Part shown: positions 8,275 to 16,829 of the stretch, one piece after another
How positions within the stretch are numbered: position 1 is the first letter of the stretch
Layout: each line of letters begins with the position of its first letter
Source: Sphingopyxis sp. PET50
GTDB lineage: Bacteria > Pseudomonadota > Alphaproteobacteria > Sphingomonadales > Sphingomonadaceae
Assembly (NCBI RefSeq): GCF_025244705.1
Contig: NZ_CP104207.1
Location: forward strand, 3,534,001 to 3,598,000
Direction: 5' to 3'
Length of the DNA stretch: 64,000 nt
Program-made: the position numbers and the translations under genes
The notes under the pieces: model-generated
What the model was told of the DNA's origin: nothing
Seen by the model: only the letters and a program-made list of their open reading frames with translations
Database searches by the model: none

Positions 8275-10811
8275 GTGGCGTTATCGAACTGGATGGTCGC
8301 CGATTACGAACCGGGCGTGGGGGAAAGGGACGGCGCCCACGCCGCAGTGCAGCTTAGCCGGAAATTGGCGCGAGGTCCGCTTGCCAGACGACATCCACGC
8401 CGCGCTGTTCGCCGCAGGAGATATCTGCGACTTCCATGGCGAAGGCGGCGAGGAGACCTGCCAGTGGATTTCGGCAAAGGAGTGGTGGTGGCGCCACGGC
8501 TTCGAGGCCGCCCCTGCCGTCGCCAGCGAGCGGCTGGTCCTGCGTCTGCAGGGACTCGACACCTTCGCGACCATCTATCTCAACGGCACCGAGATCGGGC
8601 GTCCCGAGAATATGTTCCTTGGGCTCGACATCGACGTCACCGACAAAGTGGTTGCTCGGCCCGAACCTGCTGGCAATCCGTTTCGATCCGGTGGCGCTTC
8701 GGGTCGCGGGACGAAGCGCCACCGTCTGGCCGGGTGTCGGCGCCGGCGGTGCGGACGTCAGCAAGCGCAACCTGGTCCGCAAGGCGCAATTCTGCTGGGG
8801 CTGGGACTGGGGTCCTGTCCTGCCGACCGTCGGCATCTGGCGCCCGGTCGAATTGCTTCGGCAGCGGATGGCGTTGATCGACGCGCTGCAGTTTCGCACC
8901 CTCGGGCTGAATCCCGACGGCAGCGCCGACATTCGCATCGATGCCGAGATCGAGGCCTTTGCAGGCGTTCCGCTCCCAACGCTCGATATCGAGGTTGCGG
9001 ATCCCGGCGGCGGGATTTTGCTGTCGCAATCGTGCATCCTCGGGTGCCGCGGTGACCGCGAAGTCGCCGAGCTGAACGCGCGCATCGCCGACGCGCAACT
9101 GTGGTGGACCGCCGATCTCGGCGAACAGCCCCTGTACCGGGTGACCGCGAGGCTGCGGAACGGGGCCGGGGAGGTGGACCGCAAGGAGTTGCGCGTCGGC
9201 ATCCGCACCATCGAACTCGACACATCGCCCGATCCGGACGAGCCAGGCAGCGATTTCTTCCGCTTCCTGCTCAACGGCCGACCGATTTTTGCCAAGGGGG
9301 CCTGCTGGATTCCGGCGCATTCGCTGGTCGGCGTACTGACCCGCAACCATTACCGCCCGCTCATCGAAGCGGGGGTGCGCGGTGGCATGAACATGCTGCG
9401 GGTCTGGGGCGGCGGCATCTATGAGCATGACGACTTCTATGACCTGTGCGACGAGCAGGGGCTGCTCGTGTGGCAGGACTTCATGTTCGCCTGCTCGCCC
9501 TATCCCGAAAACTATCCAGACCTTGTCGATAGCATCGCAGCGGAAGCCGCCTATCAGGTGCGGCGCCTGCGCCATCATCCATCGCTCGCGCTGTGGTGCG
9601 GCAACAACGAGAATCAGTTCATCCAGGATTTCGTCAACGAGGCGGTCGGGACGAAGCTGCCGCTCGAAGGCGCGCTCTTCTATGACAGGATCATCCCCGA
9701 CGCGGTCGCGAAACATGATCCCGCGGTGCCCTATCGGCCGGGCAGCCCGTTCGGCGGACCGCACGCGAACAGCATGAAATCGGGCGATCTGCATAACTGG
9801 ACCGTCTGGCACGGCCTGCCTCCGGTTCCCGACGACAAGTCCACCGGCGCTGTCGACCGCAGCCCCGAAGGGGTCGCCTATCAGCGCTATGCCGAGGATA
9901 TGGGCCGCTTTATCAGCGAGTTCGGTATCCAGGCGTCGCCGGTCATGGAAACACTGCGCCGCGCAGTGCCCGCCGACCAGCTCGGTCTCAAGAGCCCGGC
10001 GATGGAGAACCGGATCAAGGACACGCCGAAGAACAAGGTCGACGCGATGCTCGTGTCCGTGACCGGCCTGCCCTCCACCATGGAAGACTATGTCGACTTC
10101 ACCCAGATCACCCAGGCCGAGGGGCTGAAGTTCGGCATCGAGCATTTCCGCCGCCGCAAACCGCACTGTTCGGGCACCCTGATCTGGCAGCTCAACGATT
10201 GCTGGCCTGGCGTCAGCTGGAGCCTGCTCGACTTCTACGGCTTCGCCAAGGCGGGCTATCATTATGTCCGCCGCGCCTATTCGCCGCTGATGGCCTCGTT
10301 CAAGCCGCTTGCGGACGGGTCGGTCGAACTCTGGATTACCAACGATCTGGCGCGCAATGCGTCGGGCGGCCTCATCGTCAAACTGCTCGACATGCGGGGC
10401 GCCACCGTCTGGCGGGACGAAGTGCCCTATGCGGTTCCCGACAACGGCAGCCAGCCGGTGTGGCGCGGAAACGCCGCCTGCATCGCCGCGCTGCCGAACC
10501 ATGTCCTGACCGTCCGCGCCGTCGACGATGCGTTTCCGGCAAACCGTCACTTCTTCGCGGCGATCAAGGACCTCGACCGGTCACGGGGCGCGCAGCCCGA
10601 ATGCGCGATCGAGCGGGTCGGCGCAAGCGAGCTGCGGGTGACGCTGAAGGCGCCCGCCTATCTCTTTTTCGTCCATCTGCTCGTGCCGTCGGAAACGGTG
10701 CGGGTCAGCGACAATTATTTCGACATGGCGCCCGACGAGACGCGGCTTGTGACCATATGCGATCCGGACCGCTCCCTGCGGGCCGAGGATATCGTGATCA
10801 GGAGCTGCTGA
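8275..10811 (+). CDS. GH2 beta-mannosidase-like glycoside hydrolase (two frameshifts)
   Basis: An enzyme of about 845 residues in the GH2 beta-mannosidase subgroup, which removes terminal beta-mannose from glycans. Start GTG 8275 is chosen because AGGAGG lies 7 nt upstream. The jelly-roll N-domain (LSNWMVADYEPGVG, LPDDIHAALF) precedes the TIM barrel. The acid/base Glu is in CGNNENQF (about 9609) and the nucleophile Glu in ISEFGIQ (9918-9920). Two one-base shifts, about 8345-8365 and about 8650, are needed to join the N-terminal segments and look like extra bases. No signal peptide is obvious, so it may act in the cytosol on an imported disaccharide or glycoside. Confidence 0.82.
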
Positions 10812-10904
10812 CCTGCCACGGCAAGGCGATGTGCTGGCAGAACGGCAACGGCGCTCCGGAGGGCCGCGAAGATTTTGGTGCGCGGGAGGGTGACGGGGAC
10901 GCGA

Positions 10905-11687
10905 TCACCAGCGCAGCGACATGCAGCTGAGCCCCGCATCGATGCGCGCGATCTGAGTCGTCGGGAGCGGGCGGATGGAAAGGCCGCGCGCTTCGAGCAG
11001 GGCGCGGGTCGCGGTCCAGCGGTCGCCGACGAGGATGGTGTCGCCCACACGCAGCAGGTTGGCGGCCTCCTCTTCGCCGGGCGGCGTGACGACGACCTCG
11101 AGCCCGGCGAACTGCGGGCAGTCGGCGAGTGCGGGGACCGCGAAGATGGTGCCGGTGTCGATCAGCCCGCAGCCGGTCTTGAAATGAAGCACGACGGGCG
11201 GGGTGCCGGCGATTTCGGTCTTGTAACCCAGTTCGGCGAGCAGGGCGGCGAGTTGTTCGGCGCCCGCGCGGTCGGTGCGTGCCGACAGGCCGATCACGAC
11301 GCGGTCGGCGAGGCGCAGCACGTCGCCGCCGTCGACATGGCCCGAAGTCATTTCGAGCAGGCGGGGGTGCTGCGCGGCGAGGGCTTCGCGGATATGCGCG
11401 ACCTCGCCCGCGCGGCTGGGGGCGCCGGGGCGGAGCAGGATCGCGCCTTCGGGAAAGGTCAGCGCGACATCCTCGACGAACAGCGCGTCGGGGAAGGCGT
11501 CGAGTGGGGGGAGGACGGTGACGGTCAGCCTGAGGTCGCGGAGAGTGGCGAGATGGGCGTCATGCTCGGCAGCGAGGCCGGCGAAATCGGGATCGGGCCC
11601 GCCGTCGGCGCGGATGCCGTGGATCGCCGAGGGGGCAGGGGTGCGGACGATGGCGTGGGTGAAGTGATAAGGGGCCGAACTGGTCAT
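10905..11687 (-). CDS. dimethylarginine dimethylaminohydrolase (DDAH)-like amidinotransferase-fold protein
   Basis: A 260-residue guanidino-hydrolase-fold protein that would hydrolyse methylarginine or a related guanidino compound to citrulline plus an amine. Key family elements are FVEDVAL (70-76), GHVDGGDVL (116-124), His168 in LHFKTGCG and the near-terminal nucleophile Cys255 in LSCMSL. ATG 11687 follows GAGAGGGGGT; the frame extends upstream only into the palindromic repeat. It is convergent with the mannosidase gene and has no obvious pathway partner nearby. Arginine-deiminase-like specificity cannot be excluded. Confidence 0.82.
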   Translation of the reverse strand: MTSSAPYHFTHAIVRTPAPSAIHGIRADGGPDPDFAGLAAEHDAHLATLRDLRLTVTVLPPLDAFPDALFVEDVALTFPEGAILLRPGAPSRAGEVAHIREALAAQHPRLLEMTSGHVDGGDVLRLADRVVIGLSARTDRAGAEQLAALLAELGYKTEIAGTPPVVLHFKTGCGLIDTGTIFAVPALADCPQFAGLEVVVTPPGEEEAANLLRVGDTILVGDRWTATRALLEARGLSIRPLPTTQIARIDAGLSCMSLRW

Positions 11688-11721
11688 ACCCCCTCTTATC
11701 CGTTTGCGCGGATGCATAAAG

Positions 11722-11846
11722 CCCCTCCCCTTCAGGGGAGGGGTTGGGGTGGGGGCCTCGAGATAGCGCAAGGTTTCTGGCCCCCACCCGCTGCGACTAG
11801 GCGGCAAGCCGCCAAGTCTCGCTGCCCTCCCCTGAAGGGGAGGGCG
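11722..11846. repeat. hairpin-ended intergenic repeat, family 1 copy A
   Basis: Both ends are short hairpins (CCCCTCCCCTTCAGGGGAGG type). Inside are GGTTGGGGTGGGG and its inverse CCCCCACCCGCTGCGACTA, followed by a small GC palindrome (GGCGGCAAGCCGCC) and AAGTCTCGCTGCCC. The copy at 31902-32026 has the same order, and the one at 50079-50211 has it in reverse orientation. Confidence 0.85.
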
Positions 11847-11855
11847 GAACCTATG

Positions 11856-12881
11856 CTAGCCCTTCTTCAGATGCCGGCGCCCGAGCAGTTCGGCGATCTG
11901 CACCGCGTTGAGCGCCGCGCCCTTGCGGAGGTTGTCCGACACGCACCACAGATTGAGGCCGTTTTCGACCGTCGGGTCCTCGCGGACGCGGCTGACGAAG
12001 GTCGCGAAGTCGCCGACGCTCTCGACGGGGGTGATGTAGCCGCCGTCCTCGCGCTTGTCGTGGAGCACGACGCCCGGCGCCTCGCGCAGGATGCGCTGCG
12101 CGTCCTCGGCCGACAGTTCCTTCTCCATCTCGATGTTGATCGCCTCGCTATGGCCGACGAAGACGGGGACGCGGACGCAGGTCGCGGTGACCTTGATCTT
12201 CGGATCGAGGATCTTCTTGGTCTCGACGACCATCTTCCATTCCTCCTTGGTCGAACCGTCGTCGAGGAATTTGTCGATGTGCGGGATGACGTTGAAGGCG
12301 ATCTGCTTGGTAAACTTCTGCACGTCCTTTTCGTCGCCGACGAAGATCTGGCGCGTCTGGTTCCACAGCTCGTCCATGCCCGCCTTGCCCGCGCCCGACA
12401 CCGACTGGTAGGTCGAGACGACGACGCGCTTGATCGTTGCGGCGTCGTGCAGCGGCTTGAGCGCGACGACCATCTGCGCGGTCGAGCAATTGGGGTTCGC
12501 GATGATGTTGCGCCTCTTATAGCCGTCGATCGCGTCGGGGTTCACCTCGGGCACGATCAGCGGCACGTCGGGGTCCATGCGGTAAAGCGACGAGTTGTCG
12601 ATCACCACGCAGCCCGCCGCGGCCGCCTTGGGCGCGTGGATCGCGGTGGCGTCGCTGCCGATCGCGAAGATCGCCATGTCCCAGCCGGCCCAGTCGAAAT
12701 TCTCGATATTCTGGCACTTCACGGTCTTGCCGGTATCGCCGATCTCGACCTCGTCGCCCTGGCTGCGCGACGAGGCGACCGCGGCCAGCTCGTCATAGGG
12801 GAATTCGCGTTCGGCGAGGATGGCGAGCACTTCGCGCCCGACATTGCCCGTCGCGCCGGCGACAACGATACGATAACCCAT
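11856..12881 (-). CDS. asd: aspartate-semialdehyde dehydrogenase
   Basis: This 341-residue NADP-dependent enzyme reduces aspartyl phosphate to aspartate semialdehyde, the branch point to lysine/diaminopimelate, threonine and methionine. The dinucleotide motif GATGNVG is at 9-15, the catalytic Cys132 is in NPNCSTAQ, and the substrate-binding segment SVSGAGKAGMDEL is present. Length and order match the bacterial family with no break. It lies upstream of the DDAH-like gene with the family-1 repeat between them, so the two are probably separate transcription units. Confidence 0.96.
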   Translation of the reverse strand: MGYRIVVAGATGNVGREVLAILAEREFPYDELAAVASSRSQGDEVEIGDTGKTVKCQNIENFDWAGWDMAIFAIGSDATAIHAPKAAAAGCVVIDNSSLYRMDPDVPLIVPEVNPDAIDGYKRRNIIANPNCSTAQMVVALKPLHDAATIKRVVVSTYQSVSGAGKAGMDELWNQTRQIFVGDEKDVQKFTKQIAFNVIPHIDKFLDDGSTKEEWKMVVETKKILDPKIKVTATCVRVPVFVGHSEAINIEMEKELSAEDAQRILREAPGVVLHDKREDGGYITPVESVGDFATFVSRVREDPTVENGLNLWCVSDNLRKGAALNAVQIAELLGRRHLKKG

Positions 12882-12915
12882 CTATTCACTCCTCGGTGCA
12901 GAACTTGGTTGAAAC

Positions 12916-13533
12916 TCAGACTTTCCAGCGGAAATGGCCGGTCAGCGGATGGTCGAACAGCGCGTCTTCCTCGCGCGCGCCGCGGCCGATATTGTGGATC
13001 ACAAGCGGGCGCCCCGCCGCGCTGGTTCGGTCCGAGACGATGCCCGTGTGCGGGAAGCGCCCGCCGGTCATCGCGGTAAAGATGTCGCCCGGCCGCCAGT
13101 CGGCGGGATCGGCGGAGACGGGAAGCCGCGCGCGCTGGCGCGTCCAATAGGTCGCGAGATTGGGCACGCGGCGGTGGTCGATGTTGCGGTCGGGACGGCG
13201 TAGTCCCCAATTCTTCGGATAGGCCCCGAAATCGCCCTTCATGTCGGCATTTACAAGGGCCTGCAGATCGATGCCGAACGCATCGCGATAGGCGCGGATG
13301 ACGACGTCGGTACACACGCCCTTGGCGCGCGGGACGTCGCCGTTCGGAAAGGGCAGCACCGTATAGGCGGGGTCATAGGCGAGCGTGATGCCGACCTGCC
13401 GCCGCGCCGCAGCGACCAGCCGCCCGGCGGTTGTCTCCGCCCACGCCCCGCCCGCGAGGCCGAACGCCCCAAAGCACAGCCCCGCGCCGAGGACGGCGCG
13501 CCTTGATGGCTGAGGGGACAGGCACTGATGCAT
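12916..13533 (-). CDS. DUF1287 domain protein with export signal
   Basis: A 205-residue protein of the DUF1287 family, whose members have an NlpC/P60-like papain fold. A signal sequence (SRRAVLGAGLCFGAFGLAGG, then AWA) has twin arginines, so Tat export is possible. The presumed nucleophile Cys is in GVCTDVVIRAYR, and later residues (PHTGIVSD, VIHNIGRG) fit the family. ATG 13533 is used; a TTG at 13551 is possible. It lies 34 bp upstream of asd and may be co-transcribed with it. The substrate is unknown; a cell-wall peptide is a reasonable inference. Confidence 0.8.
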   Translation of the reverse strand: MHQCLSPQPSRRAVLGAGLCFGAFGLAGGAWAETTAGRLVAAARRQVGITLAYDPAYTVLPFPNGDVPRAKGVCTDVVIRAYRDAFGIDLQALVNADMKGDFGAYPKNWGLRRPDRNIDHRRVPNLATYWTRQRARLPVSADPADWRPGDIFTAMTGGRFPHTGIVSDRTSAAGRPLVIHNIGRGAREEDALFDHPLTGHFRWKV

Positions 13534-13554
13534 CGGATTTGCGTTGCCCAAATG

Positions 13555-13596
13555 AAAAACGACCGGTTTCGCGCTTTGGCGGAACCGGTCGTTTTG
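13555..13596 (-). terminator. rho-independent terminator of trmD-rplS
   Basis: A long stem is formed by AAAACGACCGGTTCCGC and GCGAAACCGGTCGTTTTT on the minus strand, ending in a T run, about 37 bp past the rplS stop codon. The match is near perfect. Confidence 0.85.
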
Positions 13597-13632
13597 GAAA
13601 GCTGTTTCGGCTTTGGGTTGGAGAAGCTCTCC

Positions 13633-14010
13633 TTAGCCTTCGCCGGCTTCCGACCGGTAATCGCGGCGTTCCGCAATACGCGCCGATTTACCGGTGCGGC
13701 CACGCAGATAGTAAAGCTTCGCACGGCGAACGGCGCCCTTGCGGACGACGGTAATGCTGTCGATGTTCGGCGAGTAGAGCGGGAAGACGCGCTCGACGCC
13801 TTCGCCGAACGACATCTTGCGCACGGTGAAGTTGGAGCCCATGCCCTTGTTCGAGCGCGCGATGCACACGCCTTCGAAATTCTGCACGCGGGTGCGTTCG
13901 CCTTCGACCACCTTCACGCCGACCTTCAGCGTGTCGCCGGGGCGGAATTCGGGGATCGTCTTGCCGGCCTTGGCGATTTCTTCGGCTTCGATCGTCTGGA
14001 TGAGGTTCAT
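13633..14010 (-). CDS. rplS: 50S ribosomal protein L19
   Basis: A 125-residue protein from ATG 14010 with the canonical L19 order: [48 protein letters not shown], and [15 protein letters not shown]. It sits at the 30S-50S interface of the ribosome. It directly follows trmD with a 5-bp gap, as in the usual rpsP-rimM-trmD-rplS order, and is followed by a strong terminator. In this genome the rpsP-rimM half of the operon lies about 4 kb away (see findings). Confidence 0.97.
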   Translation of the reverse strand: MNLIQTIEAEEIAKAGKTIPEFRPGDTLKVGVKVVEGERTRVQNFEGVCIARSNKGMGSNFTVRKMSFGEGVERVFPLYSPNIDSITVVRKGAVRRAKLYYLRGRTGKSARIAERRDYRSEAGEG

Positions 14011-14015
14011 GTCCT

Positions 14016-14753
14016 CTAGTCCTTCTTCTTTCGCCGCGCGCCAGAGGCAGGTCGGTCCCGAGCATCGACATGACGCTCCCAAAGGTCCGGCCTGCGTAAC
14101 CGTGTGATATCCTCCGCCTGTTGTTTCCGCCAGGCGGCGATCTTCGCATGATCCCCCGATCGCAGCACTTCGGGGATCGTGCGCCCTTCCCATGTCACAG
14201 GTCGGGTGTAGTGCGGATATTCCAATAAACCGTTCTCGAACGATTCGTCGTCCCCACTGGAAGTGGCGCCCATTACGCCGGGAATCAGCCGAATGCAAGC
14301 GTCGAGGAGCATCAGCGCCCCCATCTCGCCGCCCGACAGGATGATGTCGCCCATCGACACCTGTTCGATTGGCCGCGCGTCGAAGATACGTTCGTCGAAT
14401 CCCTCGAACCGGCCACAGAGGATGATGGCGCCCGGCCCGGCCGCAAGGTCGCGCACGCGGGACTGGGTGACCGGCGTCCCGCGCGGGGTCATGGCGAGGA
14501 TCGGCAGGTCGGGGTGCGCGGCGGCGGCGTGATCGAGAGCCGCGGCCAATATGTCGGCCTTCAGCACCATGCCCGCGCCGCCGCCCGCCGGGGTGTCGTC
14601 GACGGTGCGGTGTTTGTCGGCCGCGAAGTCGCGGATCTGCAGCGGGACGCACGACCACACCCCGGCTTCGAGGGCGCGGCCCGCCATGCTGTGCCCCAGC
14701 GGACCGGGGAACATGTCGGGATAGAGGGTCAGGGGGACGGCGGCGAAGGTCAA
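14016..14753 (-). CDS. trmD: tRNA (guanine-N1)-methyltransferase (m1G37)
   Basis: This SPOUT-class enzyme of about 245 residues methylates G37 of tRNAs with a G36 neighbour and so prevents frameshifting. The trefoil-knot segments [18 protein letters not shown] and [16 protein letters not shown] are clear. The likely start is TTG 14753, which overlaps the TGA of the vapC-type gene (shared TTGA); a TTG at 14765 is the alternative. Translation may thus be coupled to a toxin gene, which is unusual for an essential gene. rplS follows after 5 bp. Confidence 0.95.
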   Translation of the reverse strand: MTFAAVPLTLYPDMFPGPLGHSMAGRALEAGVWSCVPLQIRDFAADKHRTVDDTPAGGGAGMVLKADILAAALDHAAAAHPDLPILAMTPRGTPVTQSRVRDLAAGPGAIILCGRFEGFDERIFDARPIEQVSMGDIILSGGEMGALMLLDACIRLIPGVMGATSSGDDESFENGLLEYPHYTRPVTWEGRTIPEVLRSGDHAKIAAWRKQQAEDITRLRRPDLWERHVDARDRPASGARRKKKD

Positions 14754-15127
14754 GGCAGCGTCCAATTCTCGACCACCAAGCCAGGCACATCGGTGAAGTC
14801 GGTTTCGTTTGCGGTGACGAGGGCGATGCCTTGGGATAGCGCGTGGGCTGCGATCAGCCGGTCATAGCTTCCCCGTCTGAAGGGCAGCGCTGCGTATGCC
14901 TGCGCAGCCTTATAGTCGAAATCGAGCACCCGGACCTCTTCGACGAAGGCTCGAAGCTGATCGAAAGCCGGCGCCTTGCCGCGCGTCGCGCCATGTGCGA
15001 CCTCGGCATAGGCGATGGCGGAGGTGACAAGGTCGCCCTCGTCGCATTCCCCCGCGCGCGACACCAATCGGGCGTCGAGGTTCATGACAAGCGCGATGAT
15101 GGCGTTGCTGTCGAGCAGATATTTCAC
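14750..15127 (-). CDS. vapC: VapC-family PIN-domain toxin
   Basis: A 125-residue PIN ribonuclease with the four acidic metal-binding positions: D6 (LLDSNAI), E42 (AYAEV), D89 ([10 protein letters not shown]) and D110 (NETDF). Such toxins cut specific RNAs, often tRNA or rRNA loops, when released from the antitoxin. It begins at GTG 15127, overlapping the antitoxin stop (GTGA), and its own stop overlaps the presumed trmD start. It appears intact. Confidence 0.9.
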   Translation of the reverse strand: MKYLLDSNAIIALVMNLDARLVSRAGECDEGDLVTSAIAYAEVAHGATRGKAPAFDQLRAFVEEVRVLDFDYKAAQAYAALPFRRGSYDRLIAAHALSQGIALVTANETDFTDVPGLVVENWTLP

Positions 15128-15489
15128 GCGCCCTCATTCCCATCGTCCTTGCCCACCAGCAGGGCACGGTCCTCGAACAGCCTATCCTCAGGCGCGATCA
15201 GATGCAGGCCGGTGGCCGATCCCGCCACCTTGGCGATGTTGAATTTGCGTTTGGGTTGATTGGCGGGTTCGTAGGAGAGGAATTGTCCGTCTTCGACGAT
15301 CAACTCCATTTCGGTTCCCGCCGTCAATCTGGTGCCCGCCGGGATTCGTACCGCCAGCGAATTTCCCGATTTGAAGACCTTTACCTTGTGCCGCGTGTTG
15401 TCGGAGGGCTTCAACCAAGGGGCGGAGCCGAAGACCCGATTCAAGGCGAACAGGCGCCTGTCTTCGTTCACTTCATCGCGCTTCGTCAT
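15124..15489 (-). CDS. vapB: VapB/AbrB-type antitoxin
   Basis: A 121-residue antitoxin. Its core (residues about 35-60: KVKVFKSGNSLAVRIP, ELIVEDGQFL) is the swapped-hairpin AbrB/MazE DNA-binding fold; the C-terminal part would wrap the PIN toxin. It is longer than typical VapB (about 75-90), with a 30-residue N-terminal extension. ATG 15489 follows GGGAGC; an in-frame ATG at 15513 is possible. Two GTATATAC palindromes directly upstream suggest autoregulation. Confidence 0.85.
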   Translation of the reverse strand: MTKRDEVNEDRRLFALNRVFGSAPWLKPSDNTRHKVKVFKSGNSLAVRIPAGTRLTAGTEMELIVEDGQFLSYEPANQPKRKFNIAKVAGSATGLHLIAPEDRLFEDRALLVGKDDGNEGA

Positions 15490-15500
15490 GGCTTGCTCCC

Positions 15501-15521
15501 GTATATACGTCATGTATATAC
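15501..15521. promoter_or_regulatory. paired GTATATAC palindromes, vapBC operator candidate
   Basis: GTATATAC occurs at 15501-15508 and again at 15514-15521, 13 bp apart, just upstream of the antitoxin start. Each is self-complementary. TA promoters typically carry such sites overlapping the -10 region for binding by the antitoxin-toxin complex. Confidence 0.55.
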
Positions 15522-15535
15522 GAGGCTGATCGTGG

Positions 15536-16456
15536 TCAAGCCAAGGGCTCCCACAGTTCATCGGGCAGCAGGTGGCGATCCTTGTCCATCTCGGCGTGCA
15601 GCCATTCGCGGAAGCGTTCGATCTTGCGCACCCCGATGCGGTTTTCGCGGTGGACGAGGAAATGCGCGCTTCCCGGCTGGTACAGCGTGGCAAAGGGCTG
15701 GACGAGACGTCCGGCGTCAAGTTCGGCGCGCCAGAGCAGCGGCGTCATCATCGCGATGCCGTAACCGCCCTGCACCGCGCTCGCTTCCTGCAACTGGCTG
15801 TCGAGTTCGATGCCGCGGCGCTGGGGCGGCGGGACGACGTCGACCCCGGCGGCGGCGAGCCAGCCCGCCCACCAGGGGTCGTTCGGCGCGAGCCGTTCGA
15901 CGCGCAGCAGATCCTCGGGCCGTTCGATGCGGTTGGCATCGCGAAAGGAGGGCGCGCAGATCGGCGTCACATGGCTGCGATAGAGGAAGTCGGCGCGCAG
16001 GCCCGGCCAGCGGCCATGGCCGACGCGAATCGCGACGTCGACGTTGGTCGCATCGAAATCGACCAGCTCGTTGCTCATCGACATGCGCACCGCGAGGTCG
16101 GGGTAGGCGATCTGGAACCCGCCGATGCGCGCGCTCAGCCAGGCGCCGCCGAAGGTCGTCATCGCGCTGATCGTCAGCACCTCGGCCTCGTCGTTGTCCA
16201 GCGCCGCGAAGGCGTCGCCCATGGCGGCGAAGGCCTGGCTGATCGCGGGGAGCAGCCGCTGCCCGGTTTCGGAGAGACGCACCCGCCCCTTTTCGCGGAC
16301 GAACAACGCGCGGCCGAGCCGGTCCTCCAATTGGCGGACCTGATAGCTGACCGCCGCCTGCGTCATCCCCAGTTCCTGCGCGGCGCGCGAGAAATTCTGC
16401 AGACGGCCGACGGCCTCGAAGGTCCGGACGGCGGCAAGGGGCGGCAGCTTGGGCAT
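15536..16456 (-). CDS. LysR-family transcriptional regulator (GcvA-like)
   Basis: A 306-residue regulator. The N-terminal winged helix-turn-helix is clear (RTFEAVGRLQNFSRAAQELG, TQAAVSYQVRQLEDRLG, LFVREKGRV), followed by a periplasmic-binding-like effector domain. The residue pattern resembles GcvA-type regulators, which often control beta-lactamase or amino-acid genes. It is divergent from a small ORF at 16559, and a serine-hydrolase gene of the beta-lactamase fold lies just beyond, a plausible target (inference). The stop is 14 bp before the antitoxin operator region. Confidence 0.9.
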   Translation of the reverse strand: MPKLPPLAAVRTFEAVGRLQNFSRAAQELGMTQAAVSYQVRQLEDRLGRALFVREKGRVRLSETGQRLLPAISQAFAAMGDAFAALDNDEAEVLTISAMTTFGGAWLSARIGGFQIAYPDLAVRMSMSNELVDFDATNVDVAIRVGHGRWPGLRADFLYRSHVTPICAPSFRDANRIERPEDLLRVERLAPNDPWWAGWLAAAGVDVVPPPQRRGIELDSQLQEASAVQGGYGIAMMTPLLWRAELDAGRLVQPFATLYQPGSAHFLVHRENRIGVRKIERFREWLHAEMDKDRHLLPDELWEPLA

Positions 16457-16558
16457 GGCATTATATAAGCTCAGCTTATGAGAGGGCGCAAAGCTTTTGT
16501 TGGCGGCGCGGCACGCGAAGGCGCATCTGACGGGCATCGCAGAGACAGGAGACATTCG

Positions 16559-16720
16559 ATGCAAGACGAACAATGGATGCGCGGCTGGGCCGAAAATCAC
16601 GAGCGGTTCAGCGCCGATATCGATCGCGGCATCGCCGCGCTGGCGGGCGCCATCGCGCGGCTGCGGCGGCGGCGCGACAGCCGCGACGCCAGCGTGCGCG
16701 GACGCCTTGGGCTGGGCTGA
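16559..16720 (+). CDS. small hypothetical protein (53 aa)
   Basis: A short frame from ATG 16559 with a good ribosome site (CAGGAG, 7 nt upstream) encodes 53 residues. It is rich in Arg/Ala with amphipathic helix character (HERFSADIDRGIAALAGAIA) and no cysteine or signal. It is divergent from the LysR gene and sits in its promoter region. I recognise no family. It is probably real because of the ribosome site and the sense codon pattern, but the evidence is thin. Confidence 0.45.
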   Translation: MQDEQWMRGWAENHERFSADIDRGIAALAGAIARLRRRRDSRDASVRGRLGLG

Positions 16721-16829
16721 AATCTCGAGCCTGGCCAGCCCCTTCGCGCGCCCGGTGGTCCCTCGCCGGGCGCGCGACGTTCGATAGCGGCTGCGGCCCA
16801 TGAGGAGGCATGGGCGCGACCCCCGAGCC

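Noticed and set aside
8637-10550. Long minus-strand open frame opposite the beta-mannosidase gene
   Set aside because: No recognisable domain or ribosome site, and the sense strand encodes conserved GH2 motifs.
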